Positions 40,880 through 49,168 of a DNA stretch of 64,000 bases are shown in pieces. Source of the DNA: Micromonospora sp. CB01531 (GTDB lineage: Bacteria > Actinomycetota > Actinomycetes > Mycobacteriales > Micromonosporaceae); the NCBI RefSeq assembly GCF_001905095.1, contig NZ_LWLS01000076.1:1-64000 (forward strand), given 5' to 3'. Under the pieces are notes generated by a model. The model saw only the letters and a list, made by a program, of their open reading frames with translations, was not told the DNA's origin and ran no database searches. The position numbers were made by a program, and so were the translations under genes. Every line of letters starts with the position of its first letter. Positions within the stretch are counted from its first letter, which is position 1.

Positions 40880-41593
40880 CCGCGCCGAGCGCCGAGGCCG
40901 ACCCGGCCGCCGCCTACCCGGGCTTCCTGGAGTGCCTCGAGGCGGCCGACGAGTACGCCGCCGTTGAGGTGGCCACCGGCCTGCTGTCGGCCGGCGTGCC
41001 GGCCGAGCGGGTGCTGCTCGGTCTGGTCGCCCCGGCACAGGCCGAGGTGGGCGAGCGGTGGGCCCGCAACGAGTGGAACGTCGCCCAGGAGCACGCCGCC
41101 ACCCACATCAGCGAGCGGGTGGTGGCCGCGGTCGCCGCCCCGCCCAACCCGCGACCGGATCGTGGTGGCCTGCATGGACGGCGAGTGGCACGCGCTGCCC
41201 GCCCGCCTGGTGGCCGAGGTGCTCCGACTGCGCGGCTGGCAGGTCACCTTCCTCGGCGCCAGCGTCCCCGCCGCGCACATGGTGTCCTACCTGCACCGGT
41301 ACGACGCGTACGCGGTGGCCCTGGCGTGCGCGCTGCCGCTGCGGCTGCCGCACGCGCACCGGATGATCGAGGCGTATCGCCGCGCCGACGTGCCGGTGGT
41401 GGTCGGCGGGCGCGGCTTCGGCGACGACGGCCGGTGGGCCCGGCGGCTCGGGGTGCCGTGGGCGCCGGACGCCGCCGACCTGGTCGCCGACGAGCGGGCG
41501 CTGCACGCCGTGCCGCCCGCCCGGTTGGACCACCTTGCCGACGACGAGTACGCCAGCGTCCCTGATCAGCTTAGCGATCCTGAGTCGGAATGA
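40876..41593 (+). pseudogene. Cobalamin (B12)-binding protein, frameshifted and cut by a TnpB element
   Basis: Begins in frame one: MTAPSAEADPAAAYPGFLEC, then LLSAGVPAERVLLGLVAPAQ and AEVGERWARNEWNVAQEHAA, the helical cap of B12-binding modules. After VVAAVAAPP (about 41140) it continues only in the next frame: RDRIVVACMDGEWHALPARL, LRLRGWQVTFLGASVPAAHM and VPVVVGGRGFGDDG, the Rossmann-like B12-binding fold with His in EWH. A one-base gain (or two-base loss) in the C-rich stretch 41133-41150 explains this. At about 41560 the TnpB element begins, and the protein ends in unrelated DQLSDPESE. Homologues I know continue about 100 residues. The missing part is not found beyond the element. It overlaps the SpoIIE gene (GTGA), so it was a light- or B12-sensing partner of that phosphatase. 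Confidence 0.8.
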
Positions 41594-43724
41594 GTTTCCG
41601 GGATCGTTTCCCACCGTGGCGGGGATGCGTGGGCGTGCAGGTGGAATCCTGCGCCCAGTGCTGCTCCTCGTGGCCGGTGGCCGGTGGTGGTGGGTGTGCT
41701 GATCGTGTTCACGCCCTGGTGCCGGTGGGCTGCGCGGGGCAGCCTGGGCCGGTCCGTTGGTGCGTGTCCCTCCGGACGCTGGCCCGCCGGGCTTTTGGGC
41801 CGAGTGGGGGAGGGTGCCCTGCGTCGCCTGGGCGCGGGGCGTGGTGGCTTGTGCCGGGTGGGGCCGGTCTTCGACCGGTCCCACCGGCTGCCTGTGGTGG
41901 TGGGGGTGACGACGGCGCTGGCTTCAAGCTCGTCGACGACCGAGCGGATCACCATGGCGCCGTTGGTCTTGTCGGTGACGGTTTTGGCCTGATGGGTGAG
42001 GCCGCGGGCGGCGATACGCCGCCAGGCGCCGTGGTCACGGTCGCCCTGCCAACCGCAGCCGGTGTTGGGGCAGCTGGCCCATTTCCATCCCGGTGTGGTG
42101 GGGCGGTCGGGGGCTTTACGGTGCTGTAGCGGGGTCAAACATTGGGGGCAGTGTTTGGAGGTGTTACGGGCGGGGACGGCGACCACGGCGATACCGTGCT
42201 CGGCGGCGAGGTGCCGCATCCGGTCGCTGATCTTTCCGCGGACCTGCTGGGACAGGCGCGTGTTCAGGCTGTGCCCCATGCCCTTGGCTTCCATCGACCG
42301 CAGGTCTTCCAGGTAGATGACGGACGCTCGGGTGGCGATCGCCTGGTCGACGGTCCAGCGGGCGGCGGCCCAGGCGAGCGCATCGTTCAAGTTCGAACGG
42401 CGGTCGGAGACGTGGCGGATCTCGCCGGTCAGCGCCTCGTGTTTCACTTTCAACTGCTCGTCGGGGCGGCCGCCGAGCAGCCGCGCGTACTGGTCAGCCT
42501 TCGCGTGCAGCCGCTCGGACAGGCGCCGGAGCCGGTGCTGCTTGGCCAGGACTCCGGCGGCGCGGAATTGTCCACCGGCCCCGAACGCCGTGATCCGCCC
42601 GTCCGCCTGTAGTCGTAGGGCGCCGGCGCTGAGGAGGGTGTTGAGGCCCCAGTCCACACCGACTGCCACGGTGTGGCCGGCGGCCCGGGCTTTCGGCACG
42701 ACGTGCGTGTATGCCATGTCGGCACGCACCGTCCCGTCGGTGACGCGGAGGGTGGGCAGGTGCAGCACCGCCGAGGCGGGAACCGTGGACGGCAGCCTGG
42801 TCGGGCACTCGACCCACGTCCAGTCCCGATACCCTCGCGGCTCCGGACGGGTGGGCAGTTGCAGCCGCAGCAGCGCCCTCGCCGGGTCAGTGTCGCTGCG
42901 CTCGATCGTGGCCTGCTGCCGATCACACGCGGCCAACAGCAACATCCGCGGAATCCTCGGGACACCTTCCAACTCGAACACGTCCACCGGCAACCGACCA
43001 TTGGCCTTGCCGAACGCGGCGACCTGCCGGGTTCGACCCTTGATGATGTTCGACGGCAGATGCTGCCCGCCGGGGATCGAGGCCCGAACCTGCTCCCACT
43101 CCGCGGGGGTGCGCTTACGCGGATCGGCCGGCCACGTCGACAGGACCCCGGCGGTCACCTCCGCACGCCACGCCGCCGAACGAAGAACACGCCCCGCCTG
43201 CTCCTGCGCCATCCGCACGACCCGGTCATTGACCCTCACACCCTGAGGCGCGGTCACCGTCCAGCCCAGCCGCCGCAGCGCCATCCACGCGTTCGACGGC
43301 AACCTCCGCCCACCCGCATCCACCCCGGCCGCCAACACCTCCACATCCACGCGGTTCCAATGCTCACCGATCAGCGCGGCCACCATGCCCGCCACCAGAT
43401 CGGCACACCAACCGACCCGCTGCACCAGCACCGCCTGAGACAGCACCTCGCCGGTTGCCTCATCCACCCCCACGCGCAGCACAGCACGGGCACACGCGGT
43501 CCGGGCCATCTCACCCTCGGCCAGCCGCAGCTTCCCGCTCACCGACTCAACGCCTCAACACCGATCCAGAAAAACCGGCCTTTACCGCCGACCCACGCCA
43601 CCGGAACCCTCCCCGAGCCAACCCAAAAGGTGATGCGCCACGGGGTGAACATCGACACGTTTCCCGGCCGTGGGAGCCGAAAACGTTCCACACAGGCCAA
43701 TCTATGATCACTGATCATCGATAA
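41561..43724 (-). mobile_element. IS200/IS605-type element carrying only tnpB
   Basis: A 2.2 kb element on the minus strand. Its left end (high coordinate) is preceded by TTGAT (complement of 43725-43729). That motif is the target/TAM of ISDra2-type elements. Just inside is the palindrome ATGATCACTGATCAT (43705-43719). The right end is near 41561-41570, where TGATCA recurs (41563-41568) and the B12 gene loses similarity. No tnpA transposase gene is present, so the element depends on one in trans, or it is a derivative. Exact ends need comparison with an empty site. Confidence 0.7.
41566..43542 (-). CDS. tnpB: TnpB-like RNA-guided nuclease of a transposon
   Basis: A 658-residue TnpB-family protein. 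The RuvC triad is visible: D297 in VAVGVDWGLNTLLSAG, E412 in SVIYLEDLRSMEAKG and D503 in GWQGDRDHGAWRRIAARG. A zinc finger is formed by C465/C468 (CPQC) and C491/C496 (CPNTGC). TnpB proteins are nicking or double-strand nucleases guided by an omega RNA from the right end of the element. This one is larger than the usual ~400 residues. About 200 extra residues precede the wedge/RuvC part, and a ~125-residue Pro/Arg/Thr-rich tail follows RuvC-III. The tail overlaps the zone where the omega RNA should be encoded and may be translated read-through. GTG 43542 and ATG 43509 (GAGGGTGAG upstream) are both possible starts. Confidence 0.88.
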   Translation of the reverse strand: MSGKLRLAEGEMARTACARAVLRVGVDEATGEVLSQAVLVQRVGWCADLVAGMVAALIGEHWNRVDVEVLAAGVDAGGRRLPSNAWMALRRLGWTVTAPQGVRVNDRVVRMAQEQAGRVLRSAAWRAEVTAGVLSTWPADPRKRTPAEWEQVRASIPGGQHLPSNIIKGRTRQVAAFGKANGRLPVDVFELEGVPRIPRMLLLAACDRQQATIERSDTDPARALLRLQLPTRPEPRGYRDWTWVECPTRLPSTVPASAVLHLPTLRVTDGTVRADMAYTHVVPKARAAGHTVAVGVDWGLNTLLSAGALRLQADGRITAFGAGGQFRAAGVLAKQHRLRRLSERLHAKADQYARLLGGRPDEQLKVKHEALTGEIRHVSDRRSNLNDALAWAAARWTVDQAIATRASVIYLEDLRSMEAKGMGHSLNTRLSQQVRGKISDRMRHLAAEHGIAVVAVPARNTSKHCPQCLTPLQHRKAPDRPTTPGWKWASCPNTGCGWQGDRDHGAWRRIAARGLTHQAKTVTDKTNGAMVIRSVVDELEASAVVTPTTTGSRWDRSKTGPTRHKPPRPAPRRRRAPSPTRPKSPAGQRPEGHAPTDRPRLPRAAHRHQGVNTISTPTTTGHRPRGAALGAGFHLHAHASPPRWETIPETHSDSGSLS

Positions 43725-43729
43725 TCAAG
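43705..43729. repeat. Left end of the TnpB element with TTGAT target motif
   Basis: Minus-strand TTGAT at 43725-43729 followed inward by ATCGATGATCAGTGATCAT. The 15-bp ATGATCACTGATCAT is a perfect inverted repeat with a one-base centre and can form the subterminal hairpin bound by TnpA-type enzymes. Inference from IS605 architecture. Confidence 0.55.
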
Positions 43730-43847
43730 TCGGTCAGCCTGGTGGCGCCGCCCCAGAGCTGACCGGCTCGACACGGGCCCCGGCGGCGACTCCGCGTATA
43801 CTTGCTGCGCTGCAAGCGTCCGTGCTGGTTGAGCGAGAGGGGCCCCG

Positions 43848-44195
43848 GTGGCGTTCACCGTCACGTACGCCCGGCGGGACGGAGGTGGAGCCTGCCTCCG
43901 GCTCGCCGGCGAGCTCGACCTGAGCACCGCTCCACAACTCAACGCCGCCGTCGATCGGCTGGCCGCCGACGGGCACCACGAGTTGCTGGTGGACCTCACC
44001 GAGCTGACCTTCTGCGACTCGGTCGGCATCGCGGCCCTCGTCCGTGGCGACAACCACGCCTCCGCCGAGGGCGGCTGGCTGCGCATCACCGGGGCGACCG
44101 GCCGGGTGGCCCGGGTGCTGCAGGTGACCGGGCTGGCCGAGCTGCTGCGATACGAGGTGGACCTGCCTGACCCGGCCTCGCCGTCGGCCCTGTGA
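43848..44195 (+). CDS. STAS-domain anti-sigma factor antagonist
   Basis: A 115-residue STAS protein: FTVTYARRDGGGACLRLAGE, DLSTAPQLNAAVDRLAADGH, then LLVDLTELTFCDSVGIAALV with the phosphorylation site Ser in DSVG, and VARVLQVTGLAELLRYEVD. GTG start preceded by GAGAGGGG. It lies just outside the TnpB element, in the same orientation as the SpoIIE phosphatase. Before insertion it probably formed one cluster with that phosphatase and the B12-binding gene. Confidence 0.9.
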   Translation: MAFTVTYARRDGGGACLRLAGELDLSTAPQLNAAVDRLAADGHHELLVDLTELTFCDSVGIAALVRGDNHASAEGGWLRITGATGRVARVLQVTGLAELLRYEVDLPDPASPSAL

Positions 44196-44264
44196 TCGAC
44201 TAGATTTCCCCGCCATAGGTGACCGCCCGGTCCCGTTCCGCCTTCGACCCGAAGCAGGTAAGTC

Positions 44265-44711
44265 ATGGGCCCAGGCACCTCGAACCCGGTACGCATTCTT
44301 GTCGTGGACGACGACCCGGGTGACGTCCTGATGATCGAGGAGGCCCTGTCGGACTCGGACGTCGACAAGGTCATCGACGTGGTCAACGACGGGCAGGAGG
44401 CGATGGAGTTCCTGCGGCGGGAGGGCCGGCACACCGAGGCCCGGCGACCGGACGTGATCCTGCTCGACCTCAACATGCCCCGGATGGACGGGCGGCAGGT
44501 GCTCGGCGAGGTCAAGCGGGACGACGACCTGCGGACCATCCCGATCGTCGTGTTGACTACCTCCAACGCCGACACCGACATTCTCGGCAGCTACACCCTC
44601 CAGGCCAACGCGTACGTGACGAAGCCGATCGAACTGGACGACTTTAACGACGTGGTGCACCGCATCGACGAGTTCTTCGGCCGGGTGGCCGTCCTCCCCA
44701 AGCAGCGCTGA
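44265..44711 (+). CDS. Single-domain response regulator (Rcp1-like)
   Basis: A 148-residue receiver protein with no output domain. Acidic pocket DDDP at 15-18, phosphoacceptor D68 in PDVILLDLNMPRMDGRQVLG, the Thr of VVLTTSN and Lys of YVTKPIE. The inserted loop RREGRHTEARRPD and overall shape match the Rcp1 family that partners phytochrome-like or other histidine kinases. A plausible kinase is not adjacent. It follows a STAS gene by 70 bp and may link phosphorelay to partner switching. Confidence 0.92.
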   Translation: MGPGTSNPVRILVVDDDPGDVLMIEEALSDSDVDKVIDVVNDGQEAMEFLRREGRHTEARRPDVILLDLNMPRMDGRQVLGEVKRDDDLRTIPIVVLTTSNADTDILGSYTLQANAYVTKPIELDDFNDVVHRIDEFFGRVAVLPKQR

Positions 44712-44843
44712 GTCGACGACGGCGCCAGGTCGCGGGCGATGCTCGGATACTGAACATTTTTTGGGAACCGCCGCGGCGGCAGCCGCGACCCCCGAGGATC
44801 GGCAGGTGGGGGAAGTGACACCAGCTGCCTGGGGGGCGACAGT

Positions 44844-45365
44844 ATGAGGTTCTCCGTCGTTGAGACCGGCTATGACCAGCGGCAGGTGGATGCCTGCCTG
44901 GACGAGCTGGGTATCCGGTTGGTCCGGCTCGCGGCGCGCGCGGAGAGTGCGGGCGGCGCCGGCCGCGAGTGGGACCAGGTCCGGCAGGAGGCGGGCCAGC
45001 TCTGCGACTTCCTGCACCGGCGTACCGCACCGGTCGACGTCGAGGTGGCCGCCTGGCGGGCTGGGGCGTCGACCCTGGAACGGGAGGCGGCGGAGCTGGT
45101 GGCCCAGGCCCGCAGCGAGTTGGAGGCCGCCCGGGAGGAGGCCCGCCAGGTCCGCGAGCAGGCGTACGCCGAGGCGGTGCGGGCGCGTCGGGACTTCGAG
45201 GCGGCGCTGCTGGCCCGCCGCCGGCGGGCGGCCCAGACGGAGGAGATCCTGGCCGGGGTGCCGGGCGACGTGGTGCCGGCGGACACGCCGACCGCCGCCG
45301 CCGGGGTCCCGGCCACCCGGGTCGGTGCGGGCGGTCCCGGGCCGGCCGAGCGGAGCGCCGCCTGA
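44844..45365 (+). CDS. DivIVA-domain-like coiled-coil protein
   Basis: A 173-residue protein. The start MRFSVVETGYDQRQVDACLD, then ELGIRLVRLAARAE, matches the N-terminal DivIVA motif (GYD-x-x-QVD-x-x-LD) that binds membranes. A long charged coiled coil follows (residues ~55-135: LEREAAELVAQARSELEAAR, EQAYAEAVRARRDFEAALLA). The tail is Ala/Gly/Pro-rich. DivIVA-like proteins mark the cell pole or septum. This short one may be an accessory of envelope growth. A strong GGGGGCGACAG precedes the ATG. Convergent with the lytic-enzyme-like gene. Confidence 0.82.
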   Translation: MRFSVVETGYDQRQVDACLDELGIRLVRLAARAESAGGAGREWDQVRQEAGQLCDFLHRRTAPVDVEVAAWRAGASTLEREAAELVAQARSELEAAREEARQVREQAYAEAVRARRDFEAALLARRRRAAQTEEILAGVPGDVVPADTPTAAAGVPATRVGAGGPGPAERSAA

Positions 45366-45372
45366 GCGCTGC

Positions 45373-46206
45373 TCAGACCAGCGCCGCGACCACCGTGCTG
45401 GCCCGCTCCTCGTGCTGGGCGTACGCGTCGGGGAAGGCGGAGACCTGCACGGCCTGGGCGGCCTGGGTGACGCTCAGGTCCGCCCAGCCGGGCACCTCGT
45501 TCAGCGCCGTGAAGAAGGCGCGGGCCGCGTACGCCGGGCGCATCAGCTCGGCGACCGTGCCCCAGCCGCTGCTCGGCCGCTGCTGGAACAGCCCGACCGA
45601 GTCGTGGTCGGATCCGCTGCCCTGGTGCGGGTAGTCGTAGGACTCGGGCAGCACGTCGCTGGCGAGGTTGTAGAGGTTGCTCTCCTGCATGGCCGTGGCG
45701 ATGGCCACGACGAGCGCCCGGCGCGGCATCTGTATGGCCCGCCCGACGTCGACGATCACCTTGGCGTTGTCCATCTGGAGCTGGTTCAGACCGGCGACCG
45801 GGCGGGGGCGCTTGGGCTTGGCCGGCTTCTTCGGGGCCTTCTTCTTCGTTGGAGTCGGGCTCGGTGTCGCGACCGGGATCGGGGTGACCGGCACGGCGAC
45901 CGGGGGAGCGGTGCGGGTGAAATCCCGGGAGGCCGGCTGCTCCGCGGCGGCGCGGTCGGCGAGTACCTCGCGGACGGGCTCGTGCGGTTGGCCGGTGTCC
46001 TGGGCGCCGACGAAGCCGATCAGGCCGAGACAGCAGGTCACGCCGGCCGCCAGCGCGACCCGGGCGGGCGTTGACCGGAGCGGGCCGCGGCGCGGTGGTG
46101 CGACCCGGTGCCGTCCGATCCTCCGTTCGGCCGAGGCCCGGTCGGTCGTCAGGCCACACACGCACGTCTCGGGCTGGTTCTGCTGTGAGGGGTCGTCGGG
46201 GTGCAC
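45373..46206 (-). CDS. Exported lysozyme-like/transglycosylase-like protein
   Basis: A 277-residue protein. A cytoplasmic basic N-terminus includes CVCGLTTDRASAERRIGRHR. One membrane segment (about 50-67: VALAAGVTCCLGLIGFVGAQ) is followed by a Pro/Lys-rich spacer. A lysozyme-superfamily-like domain then begins at about 140: NAKVIVDVGRAIQMPRRALV, VAIATAMQESNLYNLASDVL and GSDHDSVGLFQQRPSSGWGT. The catalytic Glu is in QESNLYN. The domain is frequent in actinobacterial exported proteins acting on peptidoglycan. GTG start at 46206 without a clear ribosome binding site. Other members are mis-annotated, so the function is inferred from the fold. Confidence 0.8.
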   Translation of the reverse strand: MHPDDPSQQNQPETCVCGLTTDRASAERRIGRHRVAPPRRGPLRSTPARVALAAGVTCCLGLIGFVGAQDTGQPHEPVREVLADRAAAEQPASRDFTRTAPPVAVPVTPIPVATPSPTPTKKKAPKKPAKPKRPRPVAGLNQLQMDNAKVIVDVGRAIQMPRRALVVAIATAMQESNLYNLASDVLPESYDYPHQGSGSDHDSVGLFQQRPSSGWGTVAELMRPAYAARAFFTALNEVPGWADLSVTQAAQAVQVSAFPDAYAQHEERASTVVAALV

Positions 46207-46528
46207 CCGGAGAGGCTAGAAAGCTTCGCGGCGGTTGCCACCAGGGTAGTTAGTGGCATGCGCCACAATTTGCCATGATCCGCCCCGGCAATACGCTCAG
46301 TGAGTCATGAAAGCTGCCCTTCCCTCCTTTCGCATTTGTCGGTAATAACGGGAAAGGTGAAATGAAGCGGGCGGATGATCATCTTTGCCCTGCTTCGCCC
46401 GCGCCTCCCCCGTTCGGCCCATGCGCACCCCCACCACCTGCGGTTTTCGGCTCGACCGGTGGGCCCAACCACACGGCGGTCGGGGTGTGCCGGCATCGCG
46501 GCCACCGGGGGTGGGCCGGCTCGATACG
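46207..46528. other. Intergenic region between divergent envelope-related genes
   Basis: No gene is supported. It contains GTGGCATGCGCCAC (46253-46266), with 5-bp inverted arms, and, on the minus strand, a strong AAAGGAGG before a three-codon frame ATG-ACT-CAC-TGA (46305-46294) upstream of the lytic-enzyme-like gene. That frame might be a leader. An AT-richer patch at 46320-46380 is the likely promoter zone. Confidence 0.4.
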
Positions 46529-47488
46529 ATGCGGACGGTGACGGAGCAGATGGTGGATGAGCGGGCCGCCGGTGACCCCGGCGGTCGCCCGGACCGGCGG
46601 GGACTGCTCGTCGGCCTCCTCGCCGTGCTGCTCGCCGTGCTGCTGGCCGGCCACCGGGTGGTGCCCAACGTGCACGGCCTGGGCAGCCTGGTCGACAGCG
46701 TCACCCCGCTGCTCGGTCTGGGCGTACCCCCGCTCGCACTCGCGGCCCTGCTGCGCCGGTCCCGGCGGGCGCTGCTGGCCGTGCTCCTGCCGGCGCTCGT
46801 CTGGGCCGCGCTCTTCGGTGCCGCCTGGCTGCCGCCGGCGGCCGGCACCGGGCCGGCCTCGATCCGGGTGGCCAGCCAGAACCTGCGCTCCGGCAACCCC
46901 GACCCGGCGGCCACGGTCGACGCGCTCGCCGGTGCGGGCGCGGACCTGATCGGGCTGCAGGAGGTCGACGACGGCGACCGGGTCGACGCGGCGTTGGGCC
47001 AGCGGTACCCGCACCGGGCCGCGGTGTCGACGGTCGCGCTGTGGAGCCGGTGGCCGATCCGCGACTCGGTGGGCGTGGACACCGGCCTGGGCTGGGACCG
47101 GGCGTTACGGGCCGTGGTCGCCGCCCCCCAGGGCGACCTCGTGGTGTATGTGGTCCATCTGGGCTCCGCCCGGGCCGGGCACACCGTCACCCGGGACGAG
47201 ACCCTCGCCGCGCTGGCCGCCAAGGTCCGGGACGACCACGCCTCCCGCCTGGTGGTGCTCGGCGACCTGAACACCGCCACCACCGACCGGGTCTTCGCGC
47301 CGCTCACCCGGCTGCTGAACAACGCGCAGGCCGACGCCGGTCAGGGCTTCGGGTTCACCTGGCCGGCGGAGCTGCCGGTGACCCGCCCGGACCACGTGCT
47401 CTACCGGGGGCTCACCCCCACCGCGGCGGGCGTGCTGCACACGCCGGACAGTGACCACCGCGCGGTGACCGCCAGCTTCCGCTGGTAG
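46529..47488 (+). CDS. Membrane-anchored endonuclease/exonuclease/phosphatase-family protein
   Basis: A 319-residue protein. Three hydrophobic segments occupy residues ~22-90 (LLVGLLAVLLAVLLAGHRVV, LLGLGVPPLALAALL, ALLAVLLPALVWAALF). The EEP domain follows: RVASQNLRSGN, LIGLQEVDDGD (metal-binding Glu), VVHLGSARAGH, VVLGDLNTATTD (Asp/Asn) and TPDSDHRAVTA (catalytic Asp-His). It should be an extracellular Mg-dependent phosphodiesterase, perhaps on nucleotides or lipids. Start ATG 46529 or GTG 46538. Convergent with and three bases from the OsmC-like gene. Confidence 0.88.
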   Translation: MRTVTEQMVDERAAGDPGGRPDRRGLLVGLLAVLLAVLLAGHRVVPNVHGLGSLVDSVTPLLGLGVPPLALAALLRRSRRALLAVLLPALVWAALFGAAWLPPAAGTGPASIRVASQNLRSGNPDPAATVDALAGAGADLIGLQEVDDGDRVDAALGQRYPHRAAVSTVALWSRWPIRDSVGVDTGLGWDRALRAVVAAPQGDLVVYVVHLGSARAGHTVTRDETLAALAAKVRDDHASRLVVLGDLNTATTDRVFAPLTRLLNNAQADAGQGFGFTWPAELPVTRPDHVLYRGLTPTAAGVLHTPDSDHRAVTASFRW

Positions 47489-47491
47489 CGG

Positions 47492-47920
47492 TCAGTGCCG
47501 GCCGCCGTCCGCCGGCGTGACGGTCAGCCGGTGGCGGCTGTTGTCGCCGCTGGAGAACGGCCACAACCGATCGGCGTGTACGACCAGGTCGGCCAGCTGG
47601 TCCCGGGTCAGGCCGGCGGAGGAGATCTCCGCGCGCACATCGGCCCGGTACCGGCCGTCGTCGTCGCGGCCGAGCCTCGCCTCCGCGGTCACCTCGACGG
47701 TGTGCGCCTCGTCGGTGATCTCGGCGGCCGCCTCCACCGCCGCATGGTGCAGGCAGGACGCGAACGCGGCGGCCAGCAGCTGCTCCGGCGTCAGCCCGGT
47801 GCAGTGCGGCGCCAGCGGGGACGCCAGGGCCGTGGAGAGGCCCCCGTCGCCAGTGCGTACGTGACCGCCCGCGGCGGTCGCCGTGGCTTTCTCGTGCAGC
47901 CAGGAACTCGGATCCGACAT
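47492..47920 (-). CDS. OsmC/Ohr-like family protein, second copy
   Basis: A 142-residue OsmC-fold protein closer to the Ohr branch: SWLHEKATATAAGGHVRTGD, then GLTPEQLLAAAFASCLHHAA with the peroxidatic-type Cys. In Ohr the second Cys is in H-x-x-C-P-Y-S. Here the segment reads HADRLWPFSSGD, with Trp in its place. So the resolving thiol is missing and organic-peroxide reduction by the normal cycle is doubtful. Start ATG 47920. This is the second OsmC-type gene of the window, and both lack the second Cys. Confidence 0.88.
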   Translation of the reverse strand: MSDPSSWLHEKATATAAGGHVRTGDGGLSTALASPLAPHCTGLTPEQLLAAAFASCLHHAAVEAAAEITDEAHTVEVTAEARLGRDDDGRYRADVRAEISSAGLTRDQLADLVVHADRLWPFSSGDNSRHRLTVTPADGGRH

Positions 47921-48060
47921 CGCGTTCCTCCCGTCGCTCACCCGCCCGGCTACCCGGCCGCCGCCGCGCGAAACCGGGCCGGGAACACCGCGGACGGCCC
48001 GCCGAGCAGCGGCGTGACCCAGCGCCTCCGGCGGCCGGATCCGGCGCGGGCGCGCCCAGG

Positions 48061-49005
48061 TCAGCGCGTCCAGGTCGGCTCGTCCAGGCCCATCGCCTCG
48101 GTCGACGTGCCGGCGGCCTGCTCGGTCCACGGGGACACCGGGGCCGGACGCTGCCGGGGCGCGGCCGGCGGCATCATCGGCACGTACACCCGGGCGTCGA
48201 CCGCCTCCGCCAGCAGCAGCGCGGCCATCAGGCTGGTCGGGCGCCGGGCCGGATCCTCGGACAGGCACCGGCGGCAGAGGTCGGCGACCTCCGGCGGCAG
48301 GCCGTCGATCTCCGGCAGCGGCTCCGGCGCCTGCCGCCGGCGGCAGCCCAGATACTGGGTGGTGCTGCTGGCGGTGTAGGGCAGCCGACCGGTCAGGCAG
48401 TAGTAGAGGAGCACGCCGAGGGCGTACATGTCAGCCGCGGGGGTGGCCGGCTGCCGGTCCAGCTGCTCGGGCGCCAGGTACGCGGGAGTGCCGATCACCA
48501 CGCCGTCCGGGGTCTGGTCGGGGGTGCCGGCCGGGGTGGCGATGCCGAAGTCGAGCACCTTCACCCCGGCCGGGGTGAGGATCACGTTCGCCGGCTTCAC
48601 GTCCCGGTGCACGATCCCCTGCGCGTGCGCCGCGGCCAGCGCCGCGCTCACCTCGGCACACACCCGGACCCCGATCCGCCAGTCCAACGGGCCGCCCCGC
48701 AGGTGCGCGGCGAGCGTCTCGCCCTCGGCCAGCTCCATCACGATGTACGGCAGCTCGCGTCCGTCCGGGGCGGTGGCGGTGCCGAAGTCGTGCACGCTGG
48801 CCACGTTCGGGTGCACGAGGCGGGCCGCGGAGCGCGCCTCGCCCCGGATCCGCTCGACCGACGTGGCCTCGCCGTCCAGCCCGGGGGAGATCAGCTTCAC
48901 CGCCACGGTCCGGTCCAGCACCAGGTCATGGGCCCGCCAGACCTCCGACATCCCCCCGACGCCGACGCGCTGTTCGAGCTCGTACCGCCCGCCCAGCGTC
49001 CTCAT
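48061..49005 (-). CDS. Cytosolic Hanks-type Ser/Thr protein kinase
   Basis: A 314-residue kinase: Gly loop VGVGGMSEVW, K37 in VAVK, HRDVKPANV with D135, DFG at 152-154 and GTPAYLAPEQLDRQ. The kinase part ends at about residue 270, and a short Pro-rich tail follows (VPMMPPAAPRQRPAPVSPWT). No transmembrane segment is present, so it acts in the cytoplasm. The domain resembles the membrane kinase at 14391, which suggests a shared ancestor. ATG 49005 has GAGGAGAGG seven bases upstream. The 88 in-frame codons upstream are not conserved. Confidence 0.93.
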   Translation of the reverse strand: MRTLGGRYELEQRVGVGGMSEVWRAHDLVLDRTVAVKLISPGLDGEATSVERIRGEARSAARLVHPNVASVHDFGTATAPDGRELPYIVMELAEGETLAAHLRGGPLDWRIGVRVCAEVSAALAAAHAQGIVHRDVKPANVILTPAGVKVLDFGIATPAGTPDQTPDGVVIGTPAYLAPEQLDRQPATPAADMYALGVLLYYCLTGRLPYTASSTTQYLGCRRRQAPEPLPEIDGLPPEVADLCRRCLSEDPARRPTSLMAALLLAEAVDARVYVPMMPPAAPRQRPAPVSPWTEQAAGTSTEAMGLDEPTWTR

Positions 49006-49168
49006 CGACCTCTCCTCGCCGTCGCTCCGGTCCGGGAAGCGCCCCGGTACTGCGGGTCGCGGTACCCAGGCCCCGAGCAGGGCAAACCGCCGGGGGTTTC
49101 GCCCGCCGGGCCGGCGGCGCGGGTAGGTTCCCGGAAGGGGTCGTGCCGGCGGGAACGGAGGGTACGCG

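Noticed and set aside
38507..41038. Minus-strand open frame of more than 800 codons through the SpoIIE phosphatase gene
   Set aside because: Only the part up to 38917 encodes a STAS protein. The upstream remainder is antisense to the phosphatase.
46207..46380. c-di-AMP (ydaO) riboswitch before the lytic-enzyme-like gene
   Set aside because: Such riboswitches precede wall hydrolases in actinobacteria, but the conserved ydaO segments were not found on the minus strand here.
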